From assembly GCF_018860565.1 (NCBI RefSeq), contig NZ_JAHKPS010000005.1, positions 1-64,000 of the forward strand: a DNA stretch of 64,000 nt, read 5' to 3'. Of this stretch, positions 52,799 through 61,481 are shown piece by piece. The position numbers were made by a program, and so were the translations under genes. The notes beneath the pieces are model-generated. The model saw only the letters and a program-made list of their open reading frames with translations, was not told the origin of the DNA and made no database searches. The DNA is from Winogradskyella psychrotolerans. GTDB lineage: Bacteria > Bacteroidota > Bacteroidia > Flavobacteriales > Flavobacteriaceae. The stretch's first letter is position 1. Each line of letters starts with the position of its first letter.

Positions 52799-53746
52799 TT
52801 ATTGCAGTTGTTGGATGATTTTATCTATTTCTTCCTTTTCTTTTGGGTTGTGAACTTTGTTTTTGTGAAGATTATTCGCTTTTAATAGCGTACCTGTTTT
52901 AGTAACAAATTTTTCAGAACGTTCTATTGCCGTAGGATTGAAACCATTAAAAAATGGCTTTAGTTTTGTTACAAGGTAACTAAACTGTGTAGTTTCGCAC
53001 TGAAGATAAATTTGCGATTCTGTATTTGCAAAATCTTTTGTTAATAACAGTTGGTGCAACTGTTCAACAGTTGTGCGGTTATCTAACAAATCGATTTTTA
53101 GATTTACTTGTTTAAGTACAGTTAGCAAAGTTGAGGTGTCATTACTTTTATATCCAAAAGAAGTCTTGGGTGTTGCTTTCGTTTTTGATGTTTTTTTGGT
53201 AGCAACTTTTTTAGTGGTGTTCTTTTCTATTAAGCTAACATCAAAAGTTTCATCATTAAAGTATTTTTCTGCAATTTCAGCAATTGAGAATTTTGTGTTT
53301 ACGGAAAACTGACCGTATTGCTCTTGTAGTTCAGCATACAACCTTATTACAGATACTTTTAAGTAGTTTATGATATAATTGTCATCATTGTTGAAATCTG
53401 CTGTTATACCTCTTTTATTGATATAAGTTGCAATGTCATTTAAGTACTTATCAAATTTATTAAGTAGAATGGTATAGCTGTATTTATTTTCTGGTGTAGT
53501 TGCATTTTTCGGAAATTCCTTTACAAATGATGCTACTGTATTTTCTGTTTCATTAATTATTAGCTTTTGATAGTATTCTTTTTTCGCATTTAAAGGCTTT
53601 TTAAAGTTTACTTTAAAAACTGCGTTATTAGCTTTTTGGTTCAATTTAAAATCAGACAATAAGTATTTAAAATCCTTTTCCTGTCTATTATCTCTATGTA
53701 AGCCATTGGTTATAGAAACCAAACTTGAAAATATACTTCCTTTCAT
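52799..53746 (-). CDS. Hypothetical protein of the mobile element
   Basis: 315 residues. N-terminal helical part (residues 1-160) with FVKEFPKNATTPENKYSYTILLNKFDKYLN, a lysine- and threonine-rich linker (TTKKVATKKTSKTKATPKTS, about residues 178-197), and a second helical part. Starts at the integrase stop (1 base shared), so the two are coupled. Not recognised. Confidence 0.6.
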   Translation of the reverse strand: MKGSIFSSLVSITNGLHRDNRQEKDFKYLLSDFKLNQKANNAVFKVNFKKPLNAKKEYYQKLIINETENTVASFVKEFPKNATTPENKYSYTILLNKFDKYLNDIATYINKRGITADFNNDDNYIINYLKVSVIRLYAELQEQYGQFSVNTKFSIAEIAEKYFNDETFDVSLIEKNTTKKVATKKTSKTKATPKTSFGYKSNDTSTLLTVLKQVNLKIDLLDNRTTVEQLHQLLLTKDFANTESQIYLQCETTQFSYLVTKLKPFFNGFNPTAIERSEKFVTKTGTLLKANNLHKNKVHNPKEKEEIDKIIQQLQ

Positions 53747-54840
53747 TATAAATCCAGTTGAATACGGTTAGCAGCTTCTTTCTTTTTATCGTCAATTACT
53801 TTGGCATATATCTGTGTAGTGCGTAACTCTTTATGACCTAATAATTTTGATACAGTATATATGTCTGTACCCAAAGTTAATTGTAAGGTAGCGTAGGTAT
53901 GACGCGCACAATGAAACGTAATAGTTTTAGTAATACCTGCCTTCATCATCCATTGTTGTAATTTTAAATTAGACCAGGCACTATAATGTAAGCCATCAAA
54001 TACTTTATCGTCTGGATTACCTTTTTCTCCTAATAGATTTCTTGCTTGGTCTGATATTGGTAAGGTTTCAACACCTTTAGTTTTCTTTTGTCTAAATCGG
54101 ATATAATATCCCATTTCTTTTGAGTGCTGGATTTCTGACCATATCAGTTTTTCAATATCTGACCAACGTAATCCGGTTAAAGCTGAAAAAATAAAAGCAT
54201 TCTTTAAGATAGGCAGTTCACATTCTGTATTAACTGCTTTTTGTAATTCATCAAGCGTTAAAAATTCTCGTTGAGGTTCTCCTTGTTTAAAATACTCTAC
54301 ACCATTTGCAGGATTTACTTTTAAAATTCCATCCTTGACCGCCTGTTTTAATGCCGCTGAAAATTTACCATAATACGAATATTTTGAATTTTGAGACAAT
54401 TGCTTACCTGCTCTACCTATTGCTTCTTTATCTAAATACTCTTTGAAACGCTCAACAAACGATTTGTCTATATCTTGAAAACTAACATCTGTTGGACAAA
54501 ACTTTTTTAAATGTTTTAGCATACTATTCCAATTACCATAATTGCCAGAGCTTGTATTTTTCTTTTCTGCTAAAGCTGTGATATAAGTAATAAAACTACC
54601 TTTTAGCTTTTCAATATCTTGAAAGCCATAAATACCATTTTGAATTTCTATTTGTCGCTGTGCACATATAGTTTCAGCCAATTGTTTGGTTTTCTTATTA
54701 ACCTCTCTTTCAGTTTTGGTTTTAGGATTAGGTGTAAGGTATAAGCGTAAGTATTCTGTTTTACGTTTGCCTTTATGATAGTAATCTAAATACAGACTTA
54801 TTTTGTCGTTCTTCTTGCGTTGTCTTAATGTTACTTTCAT
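53746..54840 (-). CDS. Tyrosine integrase of the mobile island
   Basis: 364 residues. Arm-binding/SAM-like N-terminus (about 1-180), then catalytic domain with R (SALTGLRWSDIEKL), HxxR (HCARHTYATLQL), and LLGHKELRTTQIYAKV with the nucleophile Tyr near the end. Lies next to the 3' end of mnmE, the probable target. Confidence 0.95.
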   Translation of the reverse strand: MKVTLRQRKKNDKISLYLDYYHKGKRKTEYLRLYLTPNPKTKTEREVNKKTKQLAETICAQRQIEIQNGIYGFQDIEKLKGSFITYITALAEKKNTSSGNYGNWNSMLKHLKKFCPTDVSFQDIDKSFVERFKEYLDKEAIGRAGKQLSQNSKYSYYGKFSAALKQAVKDGILKVNPANGVEYFKQGEPQREFLTLDELQKAVNTECELPILKNAFIFSALTGLRWSDIEKLIWSEIQHSKEMGYYIRFRQKKTKGVETLPISDQARNLLGEKGNPDDKVFDGLHYSAWSNLKLQQWMMKAGITKTITFHCARHTYATLQLTLGTDIYTVSKLLGHKELRTTQIYAKVIDDKKKEAANRIQLDL

Positions 54841-54847
54841 AATGGAA

Positions 54848-55213
54848 TTAATTAAAAAGGTTTTCTATTTGCCATCTGGCCACAATACGCTTTCTACCAA
54901 AAGGAACTGCTTTTAAACGTCCTTGTTGAATCATTCTTTGAATGGTCCATCTACTCACGCCAATCAGTTGTGAGGCTTCTGTTACGCTTAAAAAATCTTT
55001 GTTATTTACAGCATTAGGATTGCGAACTTCAACAACTTGTTTTTGCTGTTGCATATCTTCAGTAAGAGTAGCTTGAATTTTTTCTTGACGTTTGCGTGCC
55101 TTATAAGCTCTTTTTGCACAAGTATCGCCACAGTATTTAGTAACTGTTGTACGTGCTGTAAATGCATTACCGCAATGCTTACAAGTTTTAGGAATGAATA
55201 AATTACTGCTCAT
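54848..55213 (-). CDS. Zinc-ribbon and excisionase-type helix-turn-helix protein
   Basis: 121 residues from ATG 55213 (MSSNLFIPKTCKHCG). CKHCGNAFTARTTVTKYCGDTC is a zinc ribbon (four cysteines), then LSVTEASQLIGVSRWTIQRMIQQGRLKAVPFGRKRIV, an excisionase-type helix-turn-helix. Seven bases upstream of integrase gene, so a likely recombination directionality factor. Confidence 0.75.
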   Translation of the reverse strand: MSSNLFIPKTCKHCGNAFTARTTVTKYCGDTCAKRAYKARKRQEKIQATLTEDMQQQKQVVEVRNPNAVNNKDFLSVTEASQLIGVSRWTIQRMIQQGRLKAVPFGRKRIVARWQIENLFN

Positions 55214-55216
55214 AAA

Positions 55217-55264
55217 TGGTGCGTTATGTAGCGTAATGGTGCAACGTGGTGCGTTATGGTGCAT
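55217..55264. repeat. Tandem TGGTGCGTTATG repeats before the excisionase-like gene
   Basis: TGGTGCGTTATG (55217-55228), TGGTGCAACG (55237), TGGTGCGTTATG (55247-55258) and TGGTGCATCATT follow each other. Candidate protein-binding repeats for control of integrase genes. Confidence 0.45.
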
Positions 55265-55282
55265 CATTTCGCCAATATCTTA

Positions 55283-55448
55283 GCCAACAGAAATGGGCAA
55301 CAATTCTATATTTCAGGCAACAGATATACAACAAATTTAATCAAAAAAGAGCAAATAAACAACAAATAAAAGAAGACAAAACACTATAAAGCCAACAATA
55401 ACAAGGGATTAACAAATAAAAGAAAGTAAGTTACTTCCCGATACAGAA
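55283..55448. other. Candidate attachment site with integrase arm repeats at the mnmE end
   Basis: TTACTTCCCGATACAGAA (55431-55448) is the last 18 bases of mnmE (read on the other strand: TTCTGTATCGGGAAGTAA). It differs by two bases from the sequence I recall for the SGI1 insertion site in the same gene. Just beyond are direct repeats ACAAATAAAAGAA (55362-55374 and 55412-55424) and GGCAACA-type repeats (55283, 55296, 55316), like arm sites of tyrosine integrases. The matching copy at the other end of the island was not found. Confidence 0.55.
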
Positions 55449-56837
55449 GTTTGCGAAGATATTACCCAACAAATCATCATTGGTAATCTCCCCTGTAATC
55501 TCTCCAAAGTGATACAAGGCCTGACGAATATCAATGGCTAACAAGTCACCAGACAAGCCAGTCTCTAAACCGTCTTTCACCTTCTGAACCTCTTCAAAAG
55601 CCTTCAATAAAGCATCGTAATGACGTGAATTCGTTACAATGGTTTCATTATTACGTAACGCTCCCGTATTAATTAAATCCAGAAGGGTTTGCGTCAATTG
55701 CTCCACTCCAAAACCAGTCTTTGCCGAAATAGGAATAACCTCAGTGGCATTAGAATCTAAAGCCGTTCTAATAGTGGCCAATTCAGAATCTGTAATCTGG
55801 TCAATCTTATTTAAAATAACCAATAACTGCTTTTGTGGAAACTTATTTTTTACCTTTTCAATCTCAATCGTAATGGTTTTAATAGCTTCTTTATCCACAG
55901 CCAACTGCGGACTACTCACCAAAAACATCACCACTTGGGCCTGCTCTATCTTTTCAAAGGTTTTCTTTATTCCAATGCTTTCAACCACATCTTCAGTCTC
56001 ACGAATACCTGCCGTATCTATAAACCGAAAACCTATACCTCCAATAGAAATTTCATCTTCAATTGTATCTCTTGTGGTACCTGCGATTTCAGAAACAATC
56101 GCACGGTCTTCATTTAATAAAGCATTCAATAAGGTCGACTTTCCTACATTAGGTTCCCCAACAATGGCAACAGGAATACCATTTTTAATCACATTACCTA
56201 CAGCAAAAGAATCAATCAAACGTTTCAATACAAAATTAATACGTTCTATTAAGGCCTTAAACTGAGTTCTGTCTGCAAACTCTACATCTTCTTCAGCAAA
56301 GTCCAATTCCAATTCTATTAACGAAGCAAAATTCAAAAGCTCTTCACGAAGCTTAGCTATTTCAGAAGAAAAACCACCACGCATCTGCTGCATCGCAATC
56401 TGATGCGACGCCTCATTATCACTAGAAATTAAATCGGCAACAGCTTCCGCCTGACTCAAATCGAGTTTACCATTTAAAAAAGCACGCAAGGTAAATTCAC
56501 CAGCCGTAGCCATCCTGCAACCTTCGCGTAAAAACAACTGAATAATTTCTTGTTGAATATAAGAAGACCCATGACACGATATCTCTACCACATTCTCACC
56601 CGTATAAGAATTAGGATCCTTAAACACAGACACCAAAACCTCATCAATAGTTCGCTGTGCGTCTATAATATGGCCTAAATGAATGGTATGTGTCGCCTGT
56701 TGGTTTAAATCCTTATTAGAAACAGATTTAAAACATTTTGAAGCAATGTTTATGGCGTCCTGTCCAGATAATCGTATAACTGCAATGGCACCACTTCCTG
56801 AGGGTGTTGCTAAAGCTACAATGGTATCGTTATGCAT
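55431..56837 (-). CDS. mnmE: tRNA modification GTPase MnmE
   Basis: 468 residues. N-terminal tetrahydrofolate-binding domain (MHNDTIVALATPSGSGAIAVIRLSG), G domain with GEPNVGKSTLLNALL, DTAGIRET and NKID, C-terminal FCIGK, whose Cys is essential. With MnmG it adds carboxymethylaminomethyl to uridine 34 of certain tRNAs. Its 3' end is the probable integration site of the island. Confidence 0.97.
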   Translation of the reverse strand: MHNDTIVALATPSGSGAIAVIRLSGQDAINIASKCFKSVSNKDLNQQATHTIHLGHIIDAQRTIDEVLVSVFKDPNSYTGENVVEISCHGSSYIQQEIIQLFLREGCRMATAGEFTLRAFLNGKLDLSQAEAVADLISSDNEASHQIAMQQMRGGFSSEIAKLREELLNFASLIELELDFAEEDVEFADRTQFKALIERINFVLKRLIDSFAVGNVIKNGIPVAIVGEPNVGKSTLLNALLNEDRAIVSEIAGTTRDTIEDEISIGGIGFRFIDTAGIRETEDVVESIGIKKTFEKIEQAQVVMFLVSSPQLAVDKEAIKTITIEIEKVKNKFPQKQLLVILNKIDQITDSELATIRTALDSNATEVIPISAKTGFGVEQLTQTLLDLINTGALRNNETIVTNSRHYDALLKAFEEVQKVKDGLETGLSGDLLAIDIRQALYHFGEITGEITNDDLLGNIFANFCIGK

Positions 56838-56955
56838 ATTCTAAGTCTTTGTTGCAAAAGTATTGTAAATTATGGGATTCTTTAGACCAACGTTCCTTAA
56901 AAGCGTTCACTTATTAGAGACTTTACTTATTTTACGAGTTTTACAACTTTGTTTT

Positions 56956-56963
56956 TATATTTG
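56956..56963 (+). promoter_or_regulatory. -7 box of the TlpA/DUF4369 gene
   Basis: TATATTTG fits TAnnTTTG, 44 bases before the start codon at 57007. No clear -33 TTG at the right spacing. Confidence 0.5.
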
Positions 56964-57006
56964 TAACACGTTAATTATTCAAAATACTATCATCTAATTT
57001 ATTATT

Positions 57007-58161
57007 ATGAAAAATCTATTCCTATGCATATTTGCGAGCCTACTAGTAATGGGTTGTAAAGAAGAACCTAAAAGAACTAATTATATTATTAATGGAACTG
57101 CAAAAGGGGTTTATAATGGTGTTAGAGTACATCTAAATAGTATAGATGAAAAAGGAAAGGACAGACGCGTTAAAACCCAAATGATTGTAAATGAACAATT
57201 CACTTTTGAAGGCGAAATGCAAACACCTTCATTATATAACATTACCGTAAATAGTATTCCAGGAAAGCTACCTTTTATGTTAGAAAACAGTGAAATAAAC
57301 ATTAATATTAATAAAGGTAGAATACTAAGCTCAGAAATAACAGGTTCTAAATCTCAAAAGAAATTTGAAACCTATAAAACGGGATTAAACAATATTGAAA
57401 AGGAAATATTACCTGTAAGAACTGCAATGCGAAACGCAAGATTGCAAAAAAACACAGCAAAACAAGATTCCATTTTAAAACAATTAGAAGTCTTAAACAA
57501 TAAAAAAACACAATACACCTTAGATTTTATTGATAGTAATAAAGACAATTTTTTTAGTTTATTTATTATTGGCGAAGAACTCAAAAAGCCTAACCTAGAT
57601 ATCGAAAAATATATGGAGGCCTTTAATAATTTATCGTCTACAGTACAAACATCTAGAGACGGAGTCGCTGCCAAGTTAAGATTAGAAAAACTTTACAGGG
57701 CTTATACAAAAACTACCACTTTAGAAATTGGAAAAGTTGCTCCTAATTTTGAAGCACCTAATGCAGATGGCGAAATGGTAGCTTTAAACGATCTTAAAGG
57801 CAAAGTAACTATTATAGATTTTTGGGCAGCTTGGTGTGGTCCTTGCCGAAGAGAAAATCCTAATGTTGTTAAAATTTACAATGAATACCATAGTAAAGGA
57901 TTAGAAATTATTGGGGTCTCTTTAGACGGGTCTCGTGGACAAAAAGATCCTAAAAAAGCATGGTTAGATGCTGTTAAAAAAGACAAATTAACTTGGCCTC
58001 AGGTATCTTACTTACAATACTTTAATGATCCTGTTGCACAACTGTATAATATCAATTCTATTCCTGCAACATACGTTTTAGATAAAGACGGAAAAATAGC
58101 AGCTAAAAACCTTAGAGGTACTGCTCTAAAACTTAAGGTAGAAGAACTATTACAAAAATAA
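57007..58161 (+). CDS. TlpA-family thioredoxin with DUF4369 domain
   Basis: 384 residues. Lipoprotein signal (FASLLVMGCKEE), DUF4369 domain (about 25-120), a helical part, and a C-terminal thioredoxin domain with WAAWCGPCRREN (CxxC at about residues 278-281). An envelope thiol-disulfide protein of Bacteroidetes. Distinct from the shorter protein at 1019. Confidence 0.9.
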   Translation: MKNLFLCIFASLLVMGCKEEPKRTNYIINGTAKGVYNGVRVHLNSIDEKGKDRRVKTQMIVNEQFTFEGEMQTPSLYNITVNSIPGKLPFMLENSEINININKGRILSSEITGSKSQKKFETYKTGLNNIEKEILPVRTAMRNARLQKNTAKQDSILKQLEVLNNKKTQYTLDFIDSNKDNFFSLFIIGEELKKPNLDIEKYMEAFNNLSSTVQTSRDGVAAKLRLEKLYRAYTKTTTLEIGKVAPNFEAPNADGEMVALNDLKGKVTIIDFWAAWCGPCRRENPNVVKIYNEYHSKGLEIIGVSLDGSRGQKDPKKAWLDAVKKDKLTWPQVSYLQYFNDPVAQLYNINSIPATYVLDKDGKIAAKNLRGTALKLKVEELLQK

Positions 58162-58175
58162 AATACGGTCTTCTG

Positions 58176-58835
58176 CTATTTTAATTTACCCGTTTTATAG
58201 AGTACAAACAGAATTATAATGGGTATGGCTAATAAACCAACATACCCTAAGTTTGTTTTAAATAAGCTTGGCATTAAGAGTAAAGTCACTACATAACCAC
58301 CAACAGCACCACCAAAATGGGCATCGTGACCAATGTTACCAATTTTATTTTTCATGCCATAAATGGAATATAATAAATAGCCTATACCAAACACATAACC
58401 TGGAATAGGGATTGGAATAAAAAACATATACAAACTCATATCTGGTTGTAATAAAATAGCAGAATATAAAATCCCTGTTACAGCACCACTTGCACCAATA
58501 GCACTGTACCAATATTCATTTTGATGAAAATACAATGATAGAAGATTTCCAAAAATTAAACTGCCGAAGTAAATAATAATAAAATGAAAATTGCCTAATC
58601 CTGCAACCACTGCATCTGCAAAAAAATAAAGCGTAAACATATTAAATAATAAATGCGTGGTATCTGCATGTAAAAATCCAGAACTCAACATCCTAACATG
58701 TTCTCCGCGCTTTATACTACCAACATTAAACTTGTATTTTTCAAAAAAGCCACGATCATCAAATCCTTTAAAGGATATAATAACGTTGGCTGCAATAATT
58801 ATAATGGTAACTAAACTTATACCTAAATTGTCCAT
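58176..58835 (-). CDS. Rhomboid intramembrane serine protease
   Basis: 219 residues, six membrane helices. GASGAVTG holds the catalytic Ser (about residue 117), and AHFGGAVGG the catalytic His (about residue 174); HLLFNMFTLYFF is the second-helix signature. Cleaves membrane proteins within the bilayer. Convergent with the TlpA gene. Confidence 0.9.
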   Translation of the reverse strand: MDNLGISLVTIIIIAANVIISFKGFDDRGFFEKYKFNVGSIKRGEHVRMLSSGFLHADTTHLLFNMFTLYFFADAVVAGLGNFHFIIIYFGSLIFGNLLSLYFHQNEYWYSAIGASGAVTGILYSAILLQPDMSLYMFFIPIPIPGYVFGIGYLLYSIYGMKNKIGNIGHDAHFGGAVGGYVVTLLLMPSLFKTNLGYVGLLAIPIIILFVLYKTGKLK

Positions 58836-58865
58836 AAACTCTAATACTATAAATCAAATATAATA

Positions 58866-58873
58866 TATATTTG
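58866..58873 (+). promoter_or_regulatory. -7 box of the acyltransferase gene
   Basis: TATATTTG (TAnnTTTG) 24 bases before the ATG at 58897, in the gap between divergent genes. Confidence 0.55.
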
Positions 58874-58896
58874 TGCTTTAATACTAACATACATTA

Positions 58897-59787
58897 ATGC
58901 AACTTATTGCTTATATCTTAGTTTACCCTATTCTTTGGCTAATTTCAATTTTACCATTTAGATTACTTTATGGATTCTCTGACGTTATTTACTTTTTTAT
59001 GTATAACGTTTTTGGCTATAGAAAAACGGTTGTAAAAGACAATTTAAGATTAGTTTTCCCAGATAAATCAGAAAAAGAAATTTCATCTATAGCTAGTAAA
59101 TTCTATCACCATTTTTGTGACATGATGGTGGAAGCTATAAAATCATTGACTATTACTGAAGCTCAAATGAACAAACGCTTCAAATTTACCAATGTAGAAT
59201 TAATCAATGATTTAGAGAAAAAACAACGAAGCATTATTTTAATGTGTGCACATTATGGGAGTTGGGAATGGATTTTTATTTTACAAAAGCATGTAAAACA
59301 CAAAGGTTATGCCGTCTATAAACGTTTAGCCAATAAGTATTTTGACAAATTAGTTAAACGAATTAGAGCAAAGTATAATTCGCATTTAATTACGACCAAA
59401 GAAACCTACAATGTCCTCCTTGAAAGCAAGAAAAAAGGAGAATTAACCATCAATGGTTTTGTATCTGACCAAACTCCTAAAGTGAATAAAGCTTTTCATT
59501 GGAATGAATTTATGGGGATTAAAGTTCCTATGTACACTGGAGCAGAAATGTTAGCCAAAAAATTAGATATGGCTGTAGTGTTCTTTAGTGTAAAACGCAT
59601 TAAACGTGGCTATTACGAAACAACTTTTAAAACCATAACAGAAACTCCTAAAGCATACAAGGATTACGAAATTACAGACCTATTCTTTAAGTTGGTTGAA
59701 GAACAAATTTTAGAAGCTCCAGAGTTTTACCTTTGGACGCATAGACGTTGGAAACATAGAGACAAAGTGCCTCCTAAATTTCTTTAG
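58897..59787 (+). CDS. LpxL/HtrB-like lipid A acyltransferase
   Basis: 296 residues, one membrane helix at the N-terminus, then CAHYGSWEW (HX4E catalytic motif, about residues 116-124), and FVSDQTPKVNKAFHWNEFMG. Adds a secondary acyl chain to lipid A or a related lipid at the inner membrane. Confidence 0.9.
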   Translation: MQLIAYILVYPILWLISILPFRLLYGFSDVIYFFMYNVFGYRKTVVKDNLRLVFPDKSEKEISSIASKFYHHFCDMMVEAIKSLTITEAQMNKRFKFTNVELINDLEKKQRSIILMCAHYGSWEWIFILQKHVKHKGYAVYKRLANKYFDKLVKRIRAKYNSHLITTKETYNVLLESKKKGELTINGFVSDQTPKVNKAFHWNEFMGIKVPMYTGAEMLAKKLDMAVVFFSVKRIKRGYYETTFKTITETPKAYKDYEITDLFFKLVEEQILEAPEFYLWTHRRWKHRDKVPPKFL

Positions 59788-59874
59788 GCTATTTCCTTCT
59801 AAAAACAAAGATCAAGCTTACGGCCAATTTTAGATTATGAACACACTTAGTTCATATATCAAAACCACAAATTA

Positions 59875-61377
59875 TTACATCTCAAACCAAGCATCTACAT
59901 TAGTTGCCGTACAAGGCTTACCAACTAAAGTTTTATGTACAAACTCATTGTTACATTTAGAATATTCATAATCTTTAGCCCATACTTCATGATGTTTTGC
60001 TAAATCTATGATACTCTCACATACATAATTAATTTCGGCATTCGTTGTTGTTGGGTGAATAGACATCCTTATCCAACCGGGCTTACGTACTAGCTCTCCT
60101 ATTGAAATCTCATTGGTTAACTCGTGCGACATTTGCTGATCTACGTGCAATAAGAAATGCCCATAAGTACCGGCACAACTGCAACCACCACGTGTTTGTA
60201 TTCCAAATTTATCGTTTAGTAATTTCACCGCTAAATTAAAATGCAAATCATCAATATAAAATGAAATAACACCTAGTCTATCTTTATGCTGACCTGCAAG
60301 AATGTTGATATTGGAGATACCTTCAAGCTGCTTAAAAATAATATCAACCAACTCGTGCTCGCGTTTCAACATTTTATCCACTCCCATTTGTTCCTTTAAC
60401 TTTATAGAAAGAGCTGTTTTTATAACCTGAAGAAAACCAGGTGTTCCACCATCTTCTCTATCTTCTATATTATCTATATATTTGTGTTCGCCCCAAGGAT
60501 TGGTCCAACTTACAGTACCTCCTCCTGGACAGTCTGGCACCATATTTTTATACAGTTTCTTATTAAAAACCAAAACACCTGAAGTTCCTGGGCCTCCTAA
60601 AAATTTGTGAGGCGAAAAGAAAATAGCATCCAATTGTGCCTCCTTATCTTTAGGGTGCATATCCATATCTACGTAAGGCGCAGAACAAGCAAAATCTACA
60701 AAACAAACACCACCATGTTTATGCATTAACCTAGCAACATCATGATGCGGAATCTGAATACCTGTAACATTTGAACCGCCTACTACAGAAGCAATTTTTA
60801 TGGTACAATCTTTATATTTATGTAATAAGGTTTCTAAATTCTTTAAGCAAAATAAACCTTCATCATCTGGCGGAACAACTTCAACCTTAGCCATCGTTTC
60901 TAACCAGGTCGTTTGATTAGAATGATGTTCCATATGCGAAACAAAAACAACAGGGCGCATTTCCTCTGGAATAGAAGTAAATTCCTTTAAATTCTCAGGA
61001 ACTTTTAAACCTAAAATACGCTGAAACTTATTAATAACACCTGTCATACCGTTTCCTGAGCAGATTAAAATATCATCATCATTAGCATTAACGTGATCCT
61101 TAATAATATGCTTAGCTTTATGATACGCTTTGGTCATTGCTGTACCAGAAACTGTAGTCTCTGTATGTGTATTGGCTACAAAAGGTCCAAACTCATTACT
61201 AATTTTCTCTTCTATAGGTCTGTATAAACGTCCTGAAGCTGTCCAATCGGTATAGATGATTCTTTGTTCTCCATAAGGGGATTTAAAGCGTTGATCCTGA
61301 CCAATGATATGTTGTCTAAATTGATTAAAATAGGTTTCCAATTCAGTTACCTCTGTAGAATTCGTTTCTAAAATCAT
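59875..61377 (-). CDS. Class V aminotransferase-fold PLP enzyme
   Basis: 500 residues. PLP lysine in FFSPHKFLGGPGTSG (about residue 236), GGSNVTGIQIPHHDVARLMHKHGGVCFVDFACSAP before it, and RGGCSCAGTYGHFLLH with a Cys cluster. Resembles SufS/NifS-like cysteine desulfurases but is longer, with its own extra C-terminal part, so a selenocysteine lyase or a different activity cannot be excluded. Confidence 0.8.
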   Translation of the reverse strand: MILETNSTEVTELETYFNQFRQHIIGQDQRFKSPYGEQRIIYTDWTASGRLYRPIEEKISNEFGPFVANTHTETTVSGTAMTKAYHKAKHIIKDHVNANDDDILICSGNGMTGVINKFQRILGLKVPENLKEFTSIPEEMRPVVFVSHMEHHSNQTTWLETMAKVEVVPPDDEGLFCLKNLETLLHKYKDCTIKIASVVGGSNVTGIQIPHHDVARLMHKHGGVCFVDFACSAPYVDMDMHPKDKEAQLDAIFFSPHKFLGGPGTSGVLVFNKKLYKNMVPDCPGGGTVSWTNPWGEHKYIDNIEDREDGGTPGFLQVIKTALSIKLKEQMGVDKMLKREHELVDIIFKQLEGISNINILAGQHKDRLGVISFYIDDLHFNLAVKLLNDKFGIQTRGGCSCAGTYGHFLLHVDQQMSHELTNEISIGELVRKPGWIRMSIHPTTTNAEINYVCESIIDLAKHHEVWAKDYEYSKCNNEFVHKTLVGKPCTATNVDAWFEM

Positions 61378-61481
61378 CCTTCTGTCATTTTACAAATTAA
61401 GACAATGACTATCAACGCATGTCTTAATATACTTTTATTTACTTGAGACTCTTAGTTATTTACAGCTTCTTTATATTAGAA

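Noticed and set aside
53746..54840. The island integrase as the integron integrase of the cassette array
   Set aside because: It lies 33 kb away next to mnmE with excisionase genes, and has no visible IntI-specific segment.
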